From CAJXNP01 sp050305935 (GTDB taxonomy: Bacteria; Bacteroidota; Bacteroidia; Cytophagales; Cyclobacteriaceae), in assembly GCA_050305935.1 (NCBI GenBank), contig JBNLGG010000005.1, positions 62,001-126,000 of the forward strand: a DNA stretch of 64,000 bases, given 5' to 3'. Shown piece after piece: positions 27,706 through 37,169 of this stretch. Each line of letters begins with the position of its first letter. Position 1 is the first letter of the stretch. The position numbers and the translations under genes were made by a program. Below the pieces are notes generated by a model. It saw only the letters and a program-made list of their open reading frames with translations. It searched no databases and was not told the DNA's origin.

Positions 27706-29079
27706 ATGGAAGTTGTTTCATCAGTAAGGACCCCTTTAGTTACCGGTGGTAAGACCGTATCAGACGTTACTGAGGATATTTGTATTCGGGTAGAAAACGC
27801 TCCGGCCAAAACCTGGTATATGGCAGTAGCAGCTTCCCTGGGTTTATTAGCCTTTGGAGCCTACACGGTATTCTACACAGTTTGGGATGGTATCGGAATG
27901 TGGGGGTTAAACAAGACGGTTGGTTGGGCCTGGGATATTACCAACTTCGTGTGGTGGGTCGGTATCGGTCACGCAGGAACTTTGATCTCTGCCATTCTTT
28001 TACTATTCAGGCAGAAGTGGAGAATGTCCATTAACCGGGCTGCAGAAGCGATGACCATCTTCGCTGTAATTTGTGCTGCCTTTTTTCCACTTGTTCACAT
28101 GGGTCGTTTGTGGTTAGGATTTTATTGGGTACTTCCATTACCAAATACCTTTGGTTCTTTATGGGTAAACTTCAATTCACCACTCCTTTGGGACGTATTC
28201 GCAATCTCAACATATTTCACAGTTTCCCTTGTTTTCTGGTATATGGGACTCGTTCCTGATTTTGCCACCATTAGAGACAGGGCGAAAAATAAAATATCAA
28301 AAACCGTTTATGGTGCATTAAGTTTTGGATGGACTGGCGGTGCAAAAGACTGGTCAAGATATGAAACGGTATCTTTGATTTTAGCTGGGTTAGCTACACC
28401 CCTTGTACTTTCCGTTCACACGATCGTATCCTTTGACTTTGCAACTTCGGTTATCCCAGGATGGCATACCACGATTTTCCCTCCCTACTTTGTTGCCGGG
28501 GCGATCTTTTCAGGATTTGCCATGGTGTTGACCCTGATGTTAATAACAAGGAAAGTATATAAACTAGAAGATTATATTACTATAGGGCACATCGAACTGA
28601 TGAACATTATCATTATAGTGACGGGGTCGATAGTGGGCGTGGCTTACTTAACAGAGTTATTTATGTCCTGGTATTCTGGAGTTCCCGCTGAGCAATATGC
28701 ATTTATGAACAGGGCAATGGGACCTTATGCATGGGCCTACTGGATTATGATGACGTGTAACGTGGTTTCGCCTCAGTTATTCTGGTTCAAAAAGATCAGA
28801 ACAAGCCTGGTAGCTACATTTATTTTATCGATTGTGGTTAACATAGGAATGTGGTTTGAGCGATTTGTGATTATAGTTACATCTTTACACAGAGATTATC
28901 TACCTTCAAGTTGGGCAAAATTTAGTCCCACTATGTTTGACATCGGTGACTATATATTCACATTTGGCTTGTTTTTCACCTTGTTCTTTTTATTTGCCAA
29001 ATTCTTCCCAGTGATAAACATGGCGGAAGTAAAAAGTATCATCAAAGCCAATACAACCTCGGAAAAAGCTGAAAAATAG
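27706..29079 (+). CDS. actC: Alternative complex III subunit ActC, NrfD-like quinol-binding membrane protein
   Basis: A polytopic NrfD/PsrC family protein of 457 residues with about ten hydrophobic helices, for example 41-62, 80-105, 115-135 and 155-180. It carries the quinol site of the complex, and in the known ACIII structures a putative proton path. It is preceded by a short soluble N-terminus (MEVVSSVRTPLVTGGK). Characteristic conserved pieces are WVGIGHAGTLISAILLLFRQ and VHTIVSFDFATSVIPGWHTT. It starts 11 bases after actB, in the same transcript, and ends two bases before actD. Confidence 0.95.
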   Translation: MEVVSSVRTPLVTGGKTVSDVTEDICIRVENAPAKTWYMAVAASLGLLAFGAYTVFYTVWDGIGMWGLNKTVGWAWDITNFVWWVGIGHAGTLISAILLLFRQKWRMSINRAAEAMTIFAVICAAFFPLVHMGRLWLGFYWVLPLPNTFGSLWVNFNSPLLWDVFAISTYFTVSLVFWYMGLVPDFATIRDRAKNKISKTVYGALSFGWTGGAKDWSRYETVSLILAGLATPLVLSVHTIVSFDFATSVIPGWHTTIFPPYFVAGAIFSGFAMVLTLMLITRKVYKLEDYITIGHIELMNIIIIVTGSIVGVAYLTELFMSWYSGVPAEQYAFMNRAMGPYAWAYWIMMTCNVVSPQLFWFKKIRTSLVATFILSIVVNIGMWFERFVIIVTSLHRDYLPSSWAKFSPTMFDIGDYIFTFGLFFTLFFLFAKFFPVINMAEVKSIIKANTTSEKAEK

Positions 29080-29081
29080 AA

Positions 29082-29612
29082 ATGGAAAAAGGAAAAAATT
29101 ATATTCTCGGAGTTTATTCAGACGAAGATATTCTGCTAAAAGCAATTAAGAAAGTGCGAGGTGCTGGGATAAAAATCGAGGAAGTATTCTCGCCTTTTCC
29201 GGTTCATGGGATAGACGAGGCATTAGGATACAAGCGATCTAAGCTGACCATCGTGGCATTTATGTTTGGAGCTTTGGGCACTACCCTTGCACTAACAATG
29301 CAATTCTGGATGCTAGGCGTTGACTGGAATATGATAATCGGTGGTAAGAATTTTGCATCACTACCCACGTTTGTACCTGTAACATTTGAGTTAACTGTCC
29401 TTTTAAGTGCTCTTGGTATGGTAGGTACTTTCTTTGTAAGGAGCAATTTGAAACCATATAAAAAGCCGAGGATATTTGATATTAGAATTACCGACGATAA
29501 GCATGTAATGGCAATAGATATTGCTTCCAATACATCGGCCAAGGATGCTATCTCCAAGGTTTTAAGAGAAAACGGTGCAATTGAGGTAAATGAAAAGACT
29601 TTTGAAGAATAA
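29082..29612 (+). CDS. actD: Alternative complex III subunit ActD (DUF3341)
   Basis: A 176-residue membrane subunit. It has a soluble N-terminal ferredoxin-like fold (YILGVYSDEDILLKAIKKVR) with the family motif VFSPFPVHGIDEALG, then two helices (about 60-85 and 100-122), and a short C-terminal soluble stretch. DUF3341 proteins are structural ActD subunits of complex III-type respiratory complexes with no cofactor. Its 3' end overlaps the upstream ATG of actE. Confidence 0.95.
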   Translation: MEKGKNYILGVYSDEDILLKAIKKVRGAGIKIEEVFSPFPVHGIDEALGYKRSKLTIVAFMFGALGTTLALTMQFWMLGVDWNMIIGGKNFASLPTFVPVTFELTVLLSALGMVGTFFVRSNLKPYKKPRIFDIRITDDKHVMAIDIASNTSAKDAISKVLRENGAIEVNEKTFEE

Positions 29613-30255
29613 TAAAAAAACGATAATGCTAGGTAGAAATTTAATCTCTGCTTTTGTCATCATAGGTGCTGTTCAGATGCTAGTGTCCTGTAAAGCTGGA
29701 AAAGACGATACCGGACTGGAATATGCTCCTAACATGTATCACTCTGTTCCCTATGAAGGTCTTTCACAGATAACGGATGAAGATGCAGGGTCATGGTTGA
29801 GCAACAGGGCCAATGGTACTGGGGAGTATTATAATTCAAATCCAAACAACCCCCATAAAATGAATATGAGGGAGCCGGTTGCCGGAACGGTTAAAAGGTC
29901 CAAAGGTGGATATCTACCCTATCGAATCCCGAAAGATAGTGTTTTGCTTGCAGGAAGAATATTGTCGAATCCGCTCGATTCTACTGACGCAGTATTGAGT
30001 GATGGAAAGGGACTGTTCCTTCGCTTTTGTTCACATTGCCACGGAGAAACCGGACAGGCAGACGGGCTCGTGGGTAATGTATTCATGGGAGTACCTGCTT
30101 ATAATGTAGGTAGAGTAAAAGACATTCCTGAAGGAGAAATTTTCCATGTAATTTCTATGGGGAAAGGTAGAATGGGAGCCCATGGCTCACAGCTAAGCGA
30201 GGAAGAGCGATGGAAAATAGTAAGATATGTTCAAGTACTACAAAATCAGCAATAA
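29590..30255 (+). CDS. actE: Alternative complex III subunit ActE, mono-heme lipoprotein cytochrome c
   Basis: A 221-residue periplasmic cytochrome c with a single CSHCH site (about residue 153) and a distal Met in GKGRMGAH. The N-terminus carries a lipoprotein signal ending in the lipobox LVSC, so it is membrane-anchored. Two starts are possible. The ATG at 29590 overlaps actD by 23 bases and gives a basic n-region (MKRLLKNNKK); the ATG at 29626 gives MLGRNLIS. Both keep the signal sequence. It hands electrons from the complex to the oxidase or a soluble carrier. Confidence 0.93.
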   Translation: MKRLLKNNKKTIMLGRNLISAFVIIGAVQMLVSCKAGKDDTGLEYAPNMYHSVPYEGLSQITDEDAGSWLSNRANGTGEYYNSNPNNPHKMNMREPVAGTVKRSKGGYLPYRIPKDSVLLAGRILSNPLDSTDAVLSDGKGLFLRFCSHCHGETGQADGLVGNVFMGVPAYNVGRVKDIPEGEIFHVISMGKGRMGAHGSQLSEEERWKIVRYVQVLQNQQ

Positions 30256-30267
30256 TCTTAAGTGATC

Positions 30268-31551
30268 ATGTCAGAAGATAAATTCATATTTTCAGCGAAA
30301 GCGAAGAAAAATTTAGTAATCGTAGCAATCATTGGTTTAGTCCTTACCATTGCTGGGATCCTTGTAGTTCAGTTTGGCGGTCATGGACATGAATCACATG
30401 GAGAAGAAGGCGGTCATGCTTTTCATTGGCTACATAGATTTTATGTAAATCTTTGGTTAAACAATGTGTACTTCGTTGGTATCGCCATCATTGGAGTGTT
30501 TTTCGTAGCATTTAATAATGCAGCGCAGGCTGGATGGTCAGCTTACATCAAAAGGATACCCGAAGCATTTGGAAACTGGCTTCCTTATGGCGGGGTTTTA
30601 ATGCTTGTGTTGTTTTTTATTACCAATAACACTGCTCCCCATCATTTCCACATTTTTCACTGGCTTGATCACTCTCTGTATGGCGAGCTGTTAGAAGATG
30701 GAACTCCGAATCCAAATTATGATGCCATCATAGCAGGAAAGCATGCTTATTTAAATACGACTTTCTTCCTGATAAGAATGGTGGCCTATTTCGCCATCTG
30801 GTGGTTTATGTGGAAACTTATTCGGACAAACTCCCTGAAAGAGGATATAGAAGGAGGAGATCAGTATTGGTTTAAGATGAGATCGCTTTCAGCCATTTTT
30901 CTGGTAATATTCGCGGTTACATCTTCCACGTCAGCTTGGGACTGGGTGTTATCAATTGATACCCACTGGTTTAGCACAATGTTTGGCTGGTATAACTTTG
31001 CCTCATGGTTTGTGGGTGGATTGGCCATGATCACGCTACTTATTATTACGCTGCACGATAATGGTTACTTACCACAATTATCTTCAAGTCATTTACACGA
31101 TCTTGGAAAGTTTATTTTCGGATTTAGTATTTTCTGGACATACATCTGGTTCTCACAATTCTTATTGATCTACTACGCTAACATCCCGGAAGAATCAGTG
31201 TACTTTGTTGAGAGGATGACTAGCGGAACCTATGCATGGGTATTTTATGCAAACATTTTCATAAACTTTATATTTCCATTCCTATTCCTGATGACGAGGG
31301 ATGCTAAGAGGCATAAGATCTTTTTGAAGATCGTGTGTTATGTGCTGATTATTGGTCACTGGTTGGATTTCTCGTTAATGATGATGCCTGGGACGCTCAG
31401 CGAAAACGGGGGAATCGGCTTGATGGAGATTGGTACGCTGTTAATATTTGCGCCTGCTTTTCTAACCATTATTTATAAGGGACTTACAAGAGCGCCACTG
31501 GTGGCGAGAAACCACCCAATGTTAAAAGAAAGTTTACATCATCATATATAG
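30268..31551 (+). CDS. actF: Alternative complex III subunit ActF, membrane protein
   Basis: The second large membrane subunit of about 428 residues, related to ActC but without an obvious quinol site, annotated in this family as quinol:cytochrome c oxidoreductase membrane protein. About ten hydrophobic helices are visible, with a His-rich loop after the first (GGHGHESHGEEGGHAFHWLHR). The ATG at 30268 is chosen; a GTG at 30262 lies two codons upstream. ActF ends 18 bases before the coxB ATG, so the oxidase genes are cotranscribed with complex III and the two probably form a supercomplex. Confidence 0.93.
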   Translation: MSEDKFIFSAKAKKNLVIVAIIGLVLTIAGILVVQFGGHGHESHGEEGGHAFHWLHRFYVNLWLNNVYFVGIAIIGVFFVAFNNAAQAGWSAYIKRIPEAFGNWLPYGGVLMLVLFFITNNTAPHHFHIFHWLDHSLYGELLEDGTPNPNYDAIIAGKHAYLNTTFFLIRMVAYFAIWWFMWKLIRTNSLKEDIEGGDQYWFKMRSLSAIFLVIFAVTSSTSAWDWVLSIDTHWFSTMFGWYNFASWFVGGLAMITLLIITLHDNGYLPQLSSSHLHDLGKFIFGFSIFWTYIWFSQFLLIYYANIPEESVYFVERMTSGTYAWVFYANIFINFIFPFLFLMTRDAKRHKIFLKIVCYVLIIGHWLDFSLMMMPGTLSENGGIGLMEIGTLLIFAPAFLTIIYKGLTRAPLVARNHPMLKESLHHHI

Positions 31552-31569
31552 AAAAACAAAAGATTTTAT

Positions 31570-32604
31570 ATGACTGGATTCGCGATAGCAATAATAGTTT
31601 TCCTGGTACTTGCAATTTTGGTTGCATTATTCAGACTGCATACGCTGGTAGAAGTTATTAAGGGAAAGAAGGATGAAAGATCTGGTACCAGCAACAAAGT
31701 GAATGCTGTGTTAATGATCTTGTTCCTGTTAGTTAGCATGGGAGGTTTGTTTTGGTTTTCAATCAAGGAATTTGAAAACTATACATTACCGATAGCTTCC
31801 GAACATGGTGTGACTACTAATGAGCTTTTCTGGTGGACTATGGGGCTTACCGGTGTTGTTTTTTTTATCACACAGGTGTTGTTGTTCTGGTTTTCATATC
31901 GATATCAATTTTCAGAAAACAGGAAGGCCCTTTTCTTTCCGGATAATAACAAACTTGAGTTGGTATGGACGATTGTGCCAGCTTTTGCCTTGGCGGCCTT
32001 GGTGTTTTATGGTTTGTTTGTTTGGAATGATGTCATGAAGCCAGCTCCTAAGGATGCTGAGGTAATCGAAGTGATGGGCTACCAGTTCGCCTGGAAGGTG
32101 AGGTACCCGGGGAAAGACAAGAAACTTGGAGAATATGATTATCGCCTGATCAACTCGGTGAATGAGTTTGGGATGGATTTTCAGGACAAGGCAAACTTTG
32201 ACGATTTTTCACCAAGGGAATTGCACTTACCAAAAGGGCGGCCGGTTGAGATAAAGATCAGGGCGAGAGACGTGCTTCACAGCTTCTACCTGCCGCATTT
32301 TCGGGTGAAAATGGATGCTGTGCCAGGTATGCCTACCAGGTTTTCATTCACTCCTACTAAATCTACTGAGGATATGAGAAAGGAAACCGGAAATCCTGAA
32401 TTTAACTATGAATTAGCTTGTACAGAAATATGTGGTAGAGGTCATTATTCTATGAGGCTAATTGTCATTGTACATGAACCGGAAGAATATGATGAATGGT
32501 TTGCATCACAGGAAAGCTGGTTGTCGAAGAACCCTGATTATTTGTCGCAGGTTCCGACTGAGATGAAAGAACTTGCATTGATTGGTGCAAATAATTCGAA
32601 ATAA
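31570..32604 (+). CDS. coxB: Cytochrome c oxidase subunit II
   Basis: Carries the binuclear CuA centre that accepts electrons. The protein has 344 residues. Three hydrophobic segments are visible (about 3-22, 47-65 and 85-105) and a fourth at 133-152, longer than the usual two. The CuA ligands are complete: His in VLHSFYLP, then CTEICGRGHYSM with Cys, Glu, Cys, His and Met. No C-terminal cytochrome c domain is fused. It lies between actF and coxA. Confidence 0.95.
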   Translation: MTGFAIAIIVFLVLAILVALFRLHTLVEVIKGKKDERSGTSNKVNAVLMILFLLVSMGGLFWFSIKEFENYTLPIASEHGVTTNELFWWTMGLTGVVFFITQVLLFWFSYRYQFSENRKALFFPDNNKLELVWTIVPAFALAALVFYGLFVWNDVMKPAPKDAEVIEVMGYQFAWKVRYPGKDKKLGEYDYRLINSVNEFGMDFQDKANFDDFSPRELHLPKGRPVEIKIRARDVLHSFYLPHFRVKMDAVPGMPTRFSFTPTKSTEDMRKETGNPEFNYELACTEICGRGHYSMRLIVIVHEPEEYDEWFASQESWLSKNPDYLSQVPTEMKELALIGANNSK

Positions 32605-32638
32605 AGAGGAGTTAGTAAGGATTCAACAAAATTAAAAT

Positions 32639-34504
32639 ATGTCAGTAGCAACAGTTGAACATGTCCATGAACACGAGCATGTCCATGAACACAAAGAAAC
32701 CTTCATTACAAAGTATATCTTTTCGCAAGACCATAAGACCATAGCGAAGCAGTACCTGATCACTGGTATTGTTTGGGCGATAATTGGTGGTTTTATGTCC
32801 TTGGTGTTTAGGTTGCAATTAGGGTTTCCTGATATGGATTTGGGATTTTTGAGGCCTATTTTGGGTGGATGGATAGATCCCAATGGTAAGCTTGACCAGG
32901 AATTTTACCTGGCCTTGGTAACAATGCATGGAACGATCATGGTATTTTTTGTACTGACAGCAGGGCTGAGCGGAACGTTTAGTAATTTCCTCATCCCTCT
33001 ACAAATCGGTGCGCGGGATATGGCATCCGGATTTATTAATATGCTGTCATACTGGTTCTTTTTCCTTTCCAGCGTGATCATGCTTGTTTCGATTTTCATT
33101 CCTACAGGTCCTGCGTCTGGTGGTTGGGTGATTTATCCACCTCTGAGTGCATTACCCCAGGCAATGTCAGGTTCCGGATTGGGAATGACACTCTGGCTAG
33201 TAGCGATGGTGTTTTTTATAGTATCAACGTTACTAGGTGGTGTCAACTATATTTCTACGATCATTAACCTTCGAACAAAAGGAATGACCTTTAGCAGGCT
33301 ACCATTGACAATATGGTCTTTCTTTTTAACAGCAATCATTGGATTACTTTCATTCCCTGTACTTGTCGGGGCAGCGTTGTTGCTGGTGTTCGACAGGACT
33401 TTTGGAACTTCTTTTTACTTATCAGAAATCTTTATCAATGGAGAGGCACTGCCTCAGGTAGGAGGAAGTGCAATCCTGTTTCAGCATTTGTTTTGGTTTT
33501 TAGGCCACCCGGAAGTTTACATTGTACTTTTGCCAGCGTTAGGGATTACCTCAGAGATTATTGCCACCAATTCAAGGAAGCCAATTTTTGGTTATAAAGC
33601 GATGATCATTTCGATGTTGGGCATCACCGTACTGTCATTTATCGTTTGGGCTCACCATATGTTTGTAACGGGGATGAATCCGTTTCTCGGGTCTATATTC
33701 ATGCTTTTGACATTAATTATTGCCATACCCTCAGCAGTTAAAGTGTTCAACTATTTGACAACTCTTTGGAAGGGTAATATAGTGTTTACACCGGCGATGT
33801 TGTTTTCCATTGGTCTTGTATCCTTCTTTATTTCCGGTGGTCTTACTGGAATATTTTTAGGTAATTCCGCGGTGGATATACAGTTACACGACACTTATTT
33901 TGTTGTTGCTCACTTCCACCTTGTGATGGGTTCAGCAGCATTCTTTGGTATGTTGGCGGGGGTTTATCACTGGTTCCCAAAAATGTTTGGAAGAATGATG
34001 GATTCAAAATTAGGCTACATCCATTTCTGGGTAACATTTGTTGGGGTGTACCTGGTGTTTTTCCCATTACACTATATTGGTATTGCCGGGTTCCCAAGGA
34101 GGTATTATTCGTTTACTAATTTTGATGCTTTTAGCATCTATGGCGACCTTAATTCACTGGTATCCATTGCCGCAATCCTTACGTTTGTAGCACAGTTTAT
34201 ATTTGTATTTAATTTCTTCTACAGCATTTTCAGGGGAAAAAAGGCGCCTGCCAACCCATGGAGATCAAATACTTTGGAGTGGACGACTCCGGTTAATCCC
34301 GGGCATGGCAACTGGCCTGGAGAAATTCCAGCGGTGTACCGATGGCCTTATGACTATAGCAAACCGGGATCTGGCGAAGACTTTATTCCTCAGACAGTAC
34401 CGTTTTCACAAACTCCTGAGTCAAACCTTCCACACGAAAATGACTTGATCAGTGAGGAGGAAATAATTAATAATATCAAGGTAGAAGAAGAGCACGGACA
34501 TTAA
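32639..34504 (+). CDS. coxA: Cytochrome c oxidase subunit I
   Basis: The catalytic heme-copper oxidase subunit of 621 residues. Heme and CuB ligands are visible: His in TMHGTIMVFF, GHPEVYIV with the cross-linked His-Tyr and the Glu of A1-type oxidases, the His pair in WAHHMFVTG, and HDTYFVVAHFH near the heme a3 and heme a irons. The N-terminus is unusual: an 18-base tandem duplication encodes a run of alternating His and acidic residues. The C-terminus is a soluble Pro-rich tail after the last helix. It follows coxB by 34 bases. Confidence 0.97.
   Translation: MSVATVEHVHEHEHVHEHKETFITKYIFSQDHKTIAKQYLITGIVWAIIGGFMSLVFRLQLGFPDMDLGFLRPILGGWIDPNGKLDQEFYLALVTMHGTIMVFFVLTAGLSGTFSNFLIPLQIGARDMASGFINMLSYWFFFLSSVIMLVSIFIPTGPASGGWVIYPPLSALPQAMSGSGLGMTLWLVAMVFFIVSTLLGGVNYISTIINLRTKGMTFSRLPLTIWSFFLTAIIGLLSFPVLVGAALLLVFDRTFGTSFYLSEIFINGEALPQVGGSAILFQHLFWFLGHPEVYIVLLPALGITSEIIATNSRKPIFGYKAMIISMLGITVLSFIVWAHHMFVTGMNPFLGSIFMLLTLIIAIPSAVKVFNYLTTLWKGNIVFTPAMLFSIGLVSFFISGGLTGIFLGNSAVDIQLHDTYFVVAHFHLVMGSAAFFGMLAGVYHWFPKMFGRMMDSKLGYIHFWVTFVGVYLVFFPLHYIGIAGFPRRYYSFTNFDAFSIYGDLNSLVSIAAILTFVAQFIFVFNFFYSIFRGKKAPANPWRSNTLEWTTPVNPGHGNWPGEIPAVYRWPYDYSKPGSGEDFIPQTVPFSQTPESNLPHENDLISEEEIINNIKVEEEHGH
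32657..32692 (+). repeat. 18-base tandem repeat in the coxA 5' end
   Basis: Two consecutive 18-base units at 32657-32674 and 32675-32692 differ at one base (GAAC versus GAGC at the start) and encode EHVHEH twice in frame. The copies are in the N-terminal cytosolic extension of CoxA. Confidence 0.9.
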
Positions 34505-34514
34505 ATCCGAATAG

Positions 34515-35414
34515 ATGATAGTTAGTGCGGTCGATAAAACAAGTGTTATTAAGCTTATCCTTGGAAAAGGGAGTGCTTATTTTGAGTTAATCAAATTCAG
34601 GCTCTCGTTTCTTGTGGCCTTTTCGTCAGGCTTCGGTTACGTTCTGGCATCAAAAATGGCCTTTGATTGGATACATTTTTTGATGTTTTGTGCCGGGGCA
34701 ATCCTGATTTCCGGATCTGCAGTTACTATTAATCAAATACTTGAGAAGGATTACGACAAGTTAATGGTCCGCACCAGGAATAGGCCAATTCCGACAGAAA
34801 AAGTATCTGTGTCTGAAGCTTGGATGTTTTCATTTATTTTATTGACCATTGGGGTACTTATTTTATTAGTGTATTCAAATCCGATCACCCTGCTGTTGTC
34901 AATACTCTCCTTTATTCTTTACAGTTTTGTTTACACCCCTTTAAAAAGAGTAGGACCTATTGCTGTATTTGTTGGGGCGATCCCAGGGGCTCTGCCACCA
35001 TTATTAGGGTGGGTGGCGTTCAGTGGATCTTTAACTTATGAGGCATTAATAATTTTTGGAATTCAATTCATTTGGCAGTTCCCCCATTTCTGGGCAATTG
35101 CATGGATAGCTGATGAGGACTATAAAAAGGCAGGTTTTAAACTATTGCCTGGAAAAGGAAAGAACGATTTTAAAACGGCTGTAAATATTATGATATACAC
35201 CTTGTTCCTGTTGCCTTTTGGTCTATTACCGGCGAAATTTGGTTTAACAGGAATGAACTCCGCAATCATCGCGACGGTTTGTGGGGTATTGTTTTTAGCG
35301 CAAACATTTAAACTGATACGGGATAATTCGAGGAAGTCAGCCTTGAGGATCATGTACGGGTCGTTTCTTTATTTGCCAATTGTTCAAATAGCATTCTTAA
35401 TGGATACATTATAA
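34515..35414 (+). CDS. ctaB: Protoheme IX farnesyltransferase (heme O synthase)
   Basis: A UbiA-superfamily membrane prenyltransferase of 299 residues that adds a farnesyl tail to protoheme to make heme O, the precursor of heme A for this oxidase. The Asp-rich motif NQILEKDYDK (first pyrophosphate site) and the second, WIADEDYKKAGFKLLPG, are present, with about nine hydrophobic helices. It lies inside the oxidase operon, as expected for a biogenesis factor. Its stop overlaps the following coxC ATG by one base (TAATG). Confidence 0.95.
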   Translation: MIVSAVDKTSVIKLILGKGSAYFELIKFRLSFLVAFSSGFGYVLASKMAFDWIHFLMFCAGAILISGSAVTINQILEKDYDKLMVRTRNRPIPTEKVSVSEAWMFSFILLTIGVLILLVYSNPITLLLSILSFILYSFVYTPLKRVGPIAVFVGAIPGALPPLLGWVAFSGSLTYEALIIFGIQFIWQFPHFWAIAWIADEDYKKAGFKLLPGKGKNDFKTAVNIMIYTLFLLPFGLLPAKFGLTGMNSAIIATVCGVLFLAQTFKLIRDNSRKSALRIMYGSFLYLPIVQIAFLMDTL

Positions 35415-35998
35415 TGAATAGTGCACATTCCATATCGAAAGGGTCTCAGCAGACTTTGTCCATGAATCCAAAGAAATTTGCCCTTTGGTTGTTTATAGGG
35501 ACAGTGATCATGCTGTTTGGCGGTTTCACAAGTGCATTTATTGTGATGGCGTCAGAAAAGGCTATTCAGGAGATTCAAATGCCTACGACATTGTTGATTT
35601 CTACGATCATCATCCTGATAAGCAGTGGAACGGTGCAATTGTCTTATTTTTTTGCAAAAAGGGACGAGCTAAAAAAAATAACGCTATTTGTAGCAATAAC
35701 TTTGGCATTGGGAATAGTGTTTTTGGCCTATCAATTTTTAGCCTGGCAGGAATTAGTTCAAAACAACATCACATTTGTCAGTAATAATCCAACGGGATCT
35801 TTCATATATGTATTTACCGGTATCCATGGGTTGCATATTGTAAGTGCGTTGATCTTCCTGATAGTAGTCCTGATTTCATCGATTAAATTGAATATACATT
35901 CCAAAAAGCTAAATCAATTAGAAATGTGCGTAACTTACTGGCATTTCCTTGGAATTCTTTGGTTGTATTTATATGTGTTTTTATTAGCGAATTTCTAA
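35414..35998 (+). CDS. coxC: Cytochrome c oxidase subunit III (first copy)
   Basis: A 194-residue polytopic protein with five hydrophobic helices, the size of the shorter bacterial subunit III. The conserved GIHGLHIVSALIFLIV helix and the C-terminal YWHFLGILWLYLYVFLLANF are family signatures. It starts in a TAATG overlap with ctaB. A second, longer subunit III gene follows 15 bases later, so the operon carries two subunit III genes, which is usual in this phylum. Confidence 0.93.
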   Translation: MNSAHSISKGSQQTLSMNPKKFALWLFIGTVIMLFGGFTSAFIVMASEKAIQEIQMPTTLLISTIIILISSGTVQLSYFFAKRDELKKITLFVAITLALGIVFLAYQFLAWQELVQNNITFVSNNPTGSFIYVFTGIHGLHIVSALIFLIVVLISSIKLNIHSKKLNQLEMCVTYWHFLGILWLYLYVFLLANF

Positions 35999-36013
35999 CA
36001 AAAAAATAAGTAA

Positions 36014-36766
36014 ATGGCTACAGCAGCTACAGCAGAGCAATTAAAAAATATTTGGAAGGGTGGCGTTTCCCCGCTGAGGGCCAGCTATGGGAAGCTGATG
36101 ATGTGGTTTTTCCTTCTATCGGATGCGCTAACTTTCTCCGGTCTGTTAATCACCTATGGGCTACTACGGTACAGCAAGCCTGCATACGAGGGAGCTCCGG
36201 CAGATTTTGTTCCTTCACAGGAATACTGGCCGATTCCGGAAAAGATTTTTGACGGGGTGCCATTTTTGCATGGTATGTCTATTCCGTTAGTGTTTGTGGC
36301 TATCATGACTTTTGTCCTCATTTTAAGTTCTGTTACGATGGTATTGGCAGTAGAAGCCGGGACGCGTATGGATCGAAAAGGCGTGATCAAATGGATGCTT
36401 TGGACCATCATAGGAGGTATTACATTCTTAGGATGCCAGGCATGGGAATGGACGCACTTTATCAACGGTTCCGGGAAAGAAGGATGGGGCGTGCTGCTTG
36501 GTGACGGATCGATTTTCACAGGAGCCAATCTTCATGTGAATGAGTACGGACCTCCCTTATTTGCAGATTTGTTTTTTTTCATCACAGGATTTCACGGAAC
36601 ACACGTACTGAGTGGGGTGATTATCAATATTATCATTTTCTATCAGGTTTCCGTAGGCGTGATGGAGAAACGTGGACACTATGAAATGGTTGAAAAAGTA
36701 GGTCTTTATTGGCACTTTGTAGACCTTGTATGGGTATTTGTATTTACATTCTTCTATTTAATATAA
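36014..36766 (+). CDS. coxC2: Cytochrome c oxidase subunit III (second copy)
   Basis: A 250-residue subunit III homologue with five to seven helices. It contains FHGTHVLSGVIINIIIFYQV (the His-rich family block) and KVGLYWHFVDLVWVFVFTFFY at the C-terminus, which match subunit III better than the first copy does. An inserted loop after helix 1 (PADFVPSQEYWPIPEKI) is absent from the shorter copy. The two probably form one oxidase together, or one is specialised; I cannot tell. Confidence 0.92.
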   Translation: MATAATAEQLKNIWKGGVSPLRASYGKLMMWFFLLSDALTFSGLLITYGLLRYSKPAYEGAPADFVPSQEYWPIPEKIFDGVPFLHGMSIPLVFVAIMTFVLILSSVTMVLAVEAGTRMDRKGVIKWMLWTIIGGITFLGCQAWEWTHFINGSGKEGWGVLLGDGSIFTGANLHVNEYGPPLFADLFFFITGFHGTHVLSGVIINIIIFYQVSVGVMEKRGHYEMVEKVGLYWHFVDLVWVFVFTFFYLI

Positions 36767-36772
36767 ATTATC

Positions 36773-37105
36773 ATGGCGTTAGACGGACAATCATCAGTAG
36801 AGGTAAAACCGGTTGATAAAGCTAAGGTATGGTTGCTGGTTAAAGTAGCCATAATACTAGCGGTTATTACCATCATAGAGTTTATTCTGGCTTATTCTCT
36901 TCCCGAAACAATGAGATGGACAAAAGTTGCCATTTTTGTGGGGCTCACCATAGTTAAAGCTGCCTATATTGTCGCAGAATTTATGCACTTAAAATACGAG
37001 GTTAAAACCCTTATTTGGGCAATACTACTACCCATGGTATTTGTGGCGTGGCTGGTGATAGCATTGATTTACGAGGGGGGCTCAATTTTTGAGAAGTTAT
37101 ATTAA
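36773..37105 (+). CDS. coxD: Cytochrome c oxidase subunit IV family protein
   Basis: A 110-residue protein with three hydrophobic helices (about 21-40, 50-70 and 80-100), typical of bacterial subunit IV (CyoD/CtaF-like). The family block IVAEFMHLKYEVKTLIWAIL is clear. Such subunits stabilise the CuB site during assembly. It is the last structural subunit before an intrinsic terminator, which may separate the structural from the assembly genes. Confidence 0.9.
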   Translation: MALDGQSSVEVKPVDKAKVWLLVKVAIILAVITIIEFILAYSLPETMRWTKVAIFVGLTIVKAAYIVAEFMHLKYEVKTLIWAILLPMVFVAWLVIALIYEGGSIFEKLY

Positions 37106-37127
37106 CAGATAAAGGTATGATTTTGAC

Positions 37128-37162
37128 AGTCAGGCCTCTTCATAGAGCCTGACTTTTTTTTT
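37128..37162 (+). terminator. Intrinsic terminator after coxD
   Basis: Stem AGTCAGGC / GCCTGACT (37128-37135 with 37147-37154), with further pairing inside the loop, followed by nine T residues. It lies between coxD and the SCO-like gene, so expression of the downstream genes may depend on read-through. Confidence 0.88.
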
Positions 37163-37169
37163 ACAGGCT

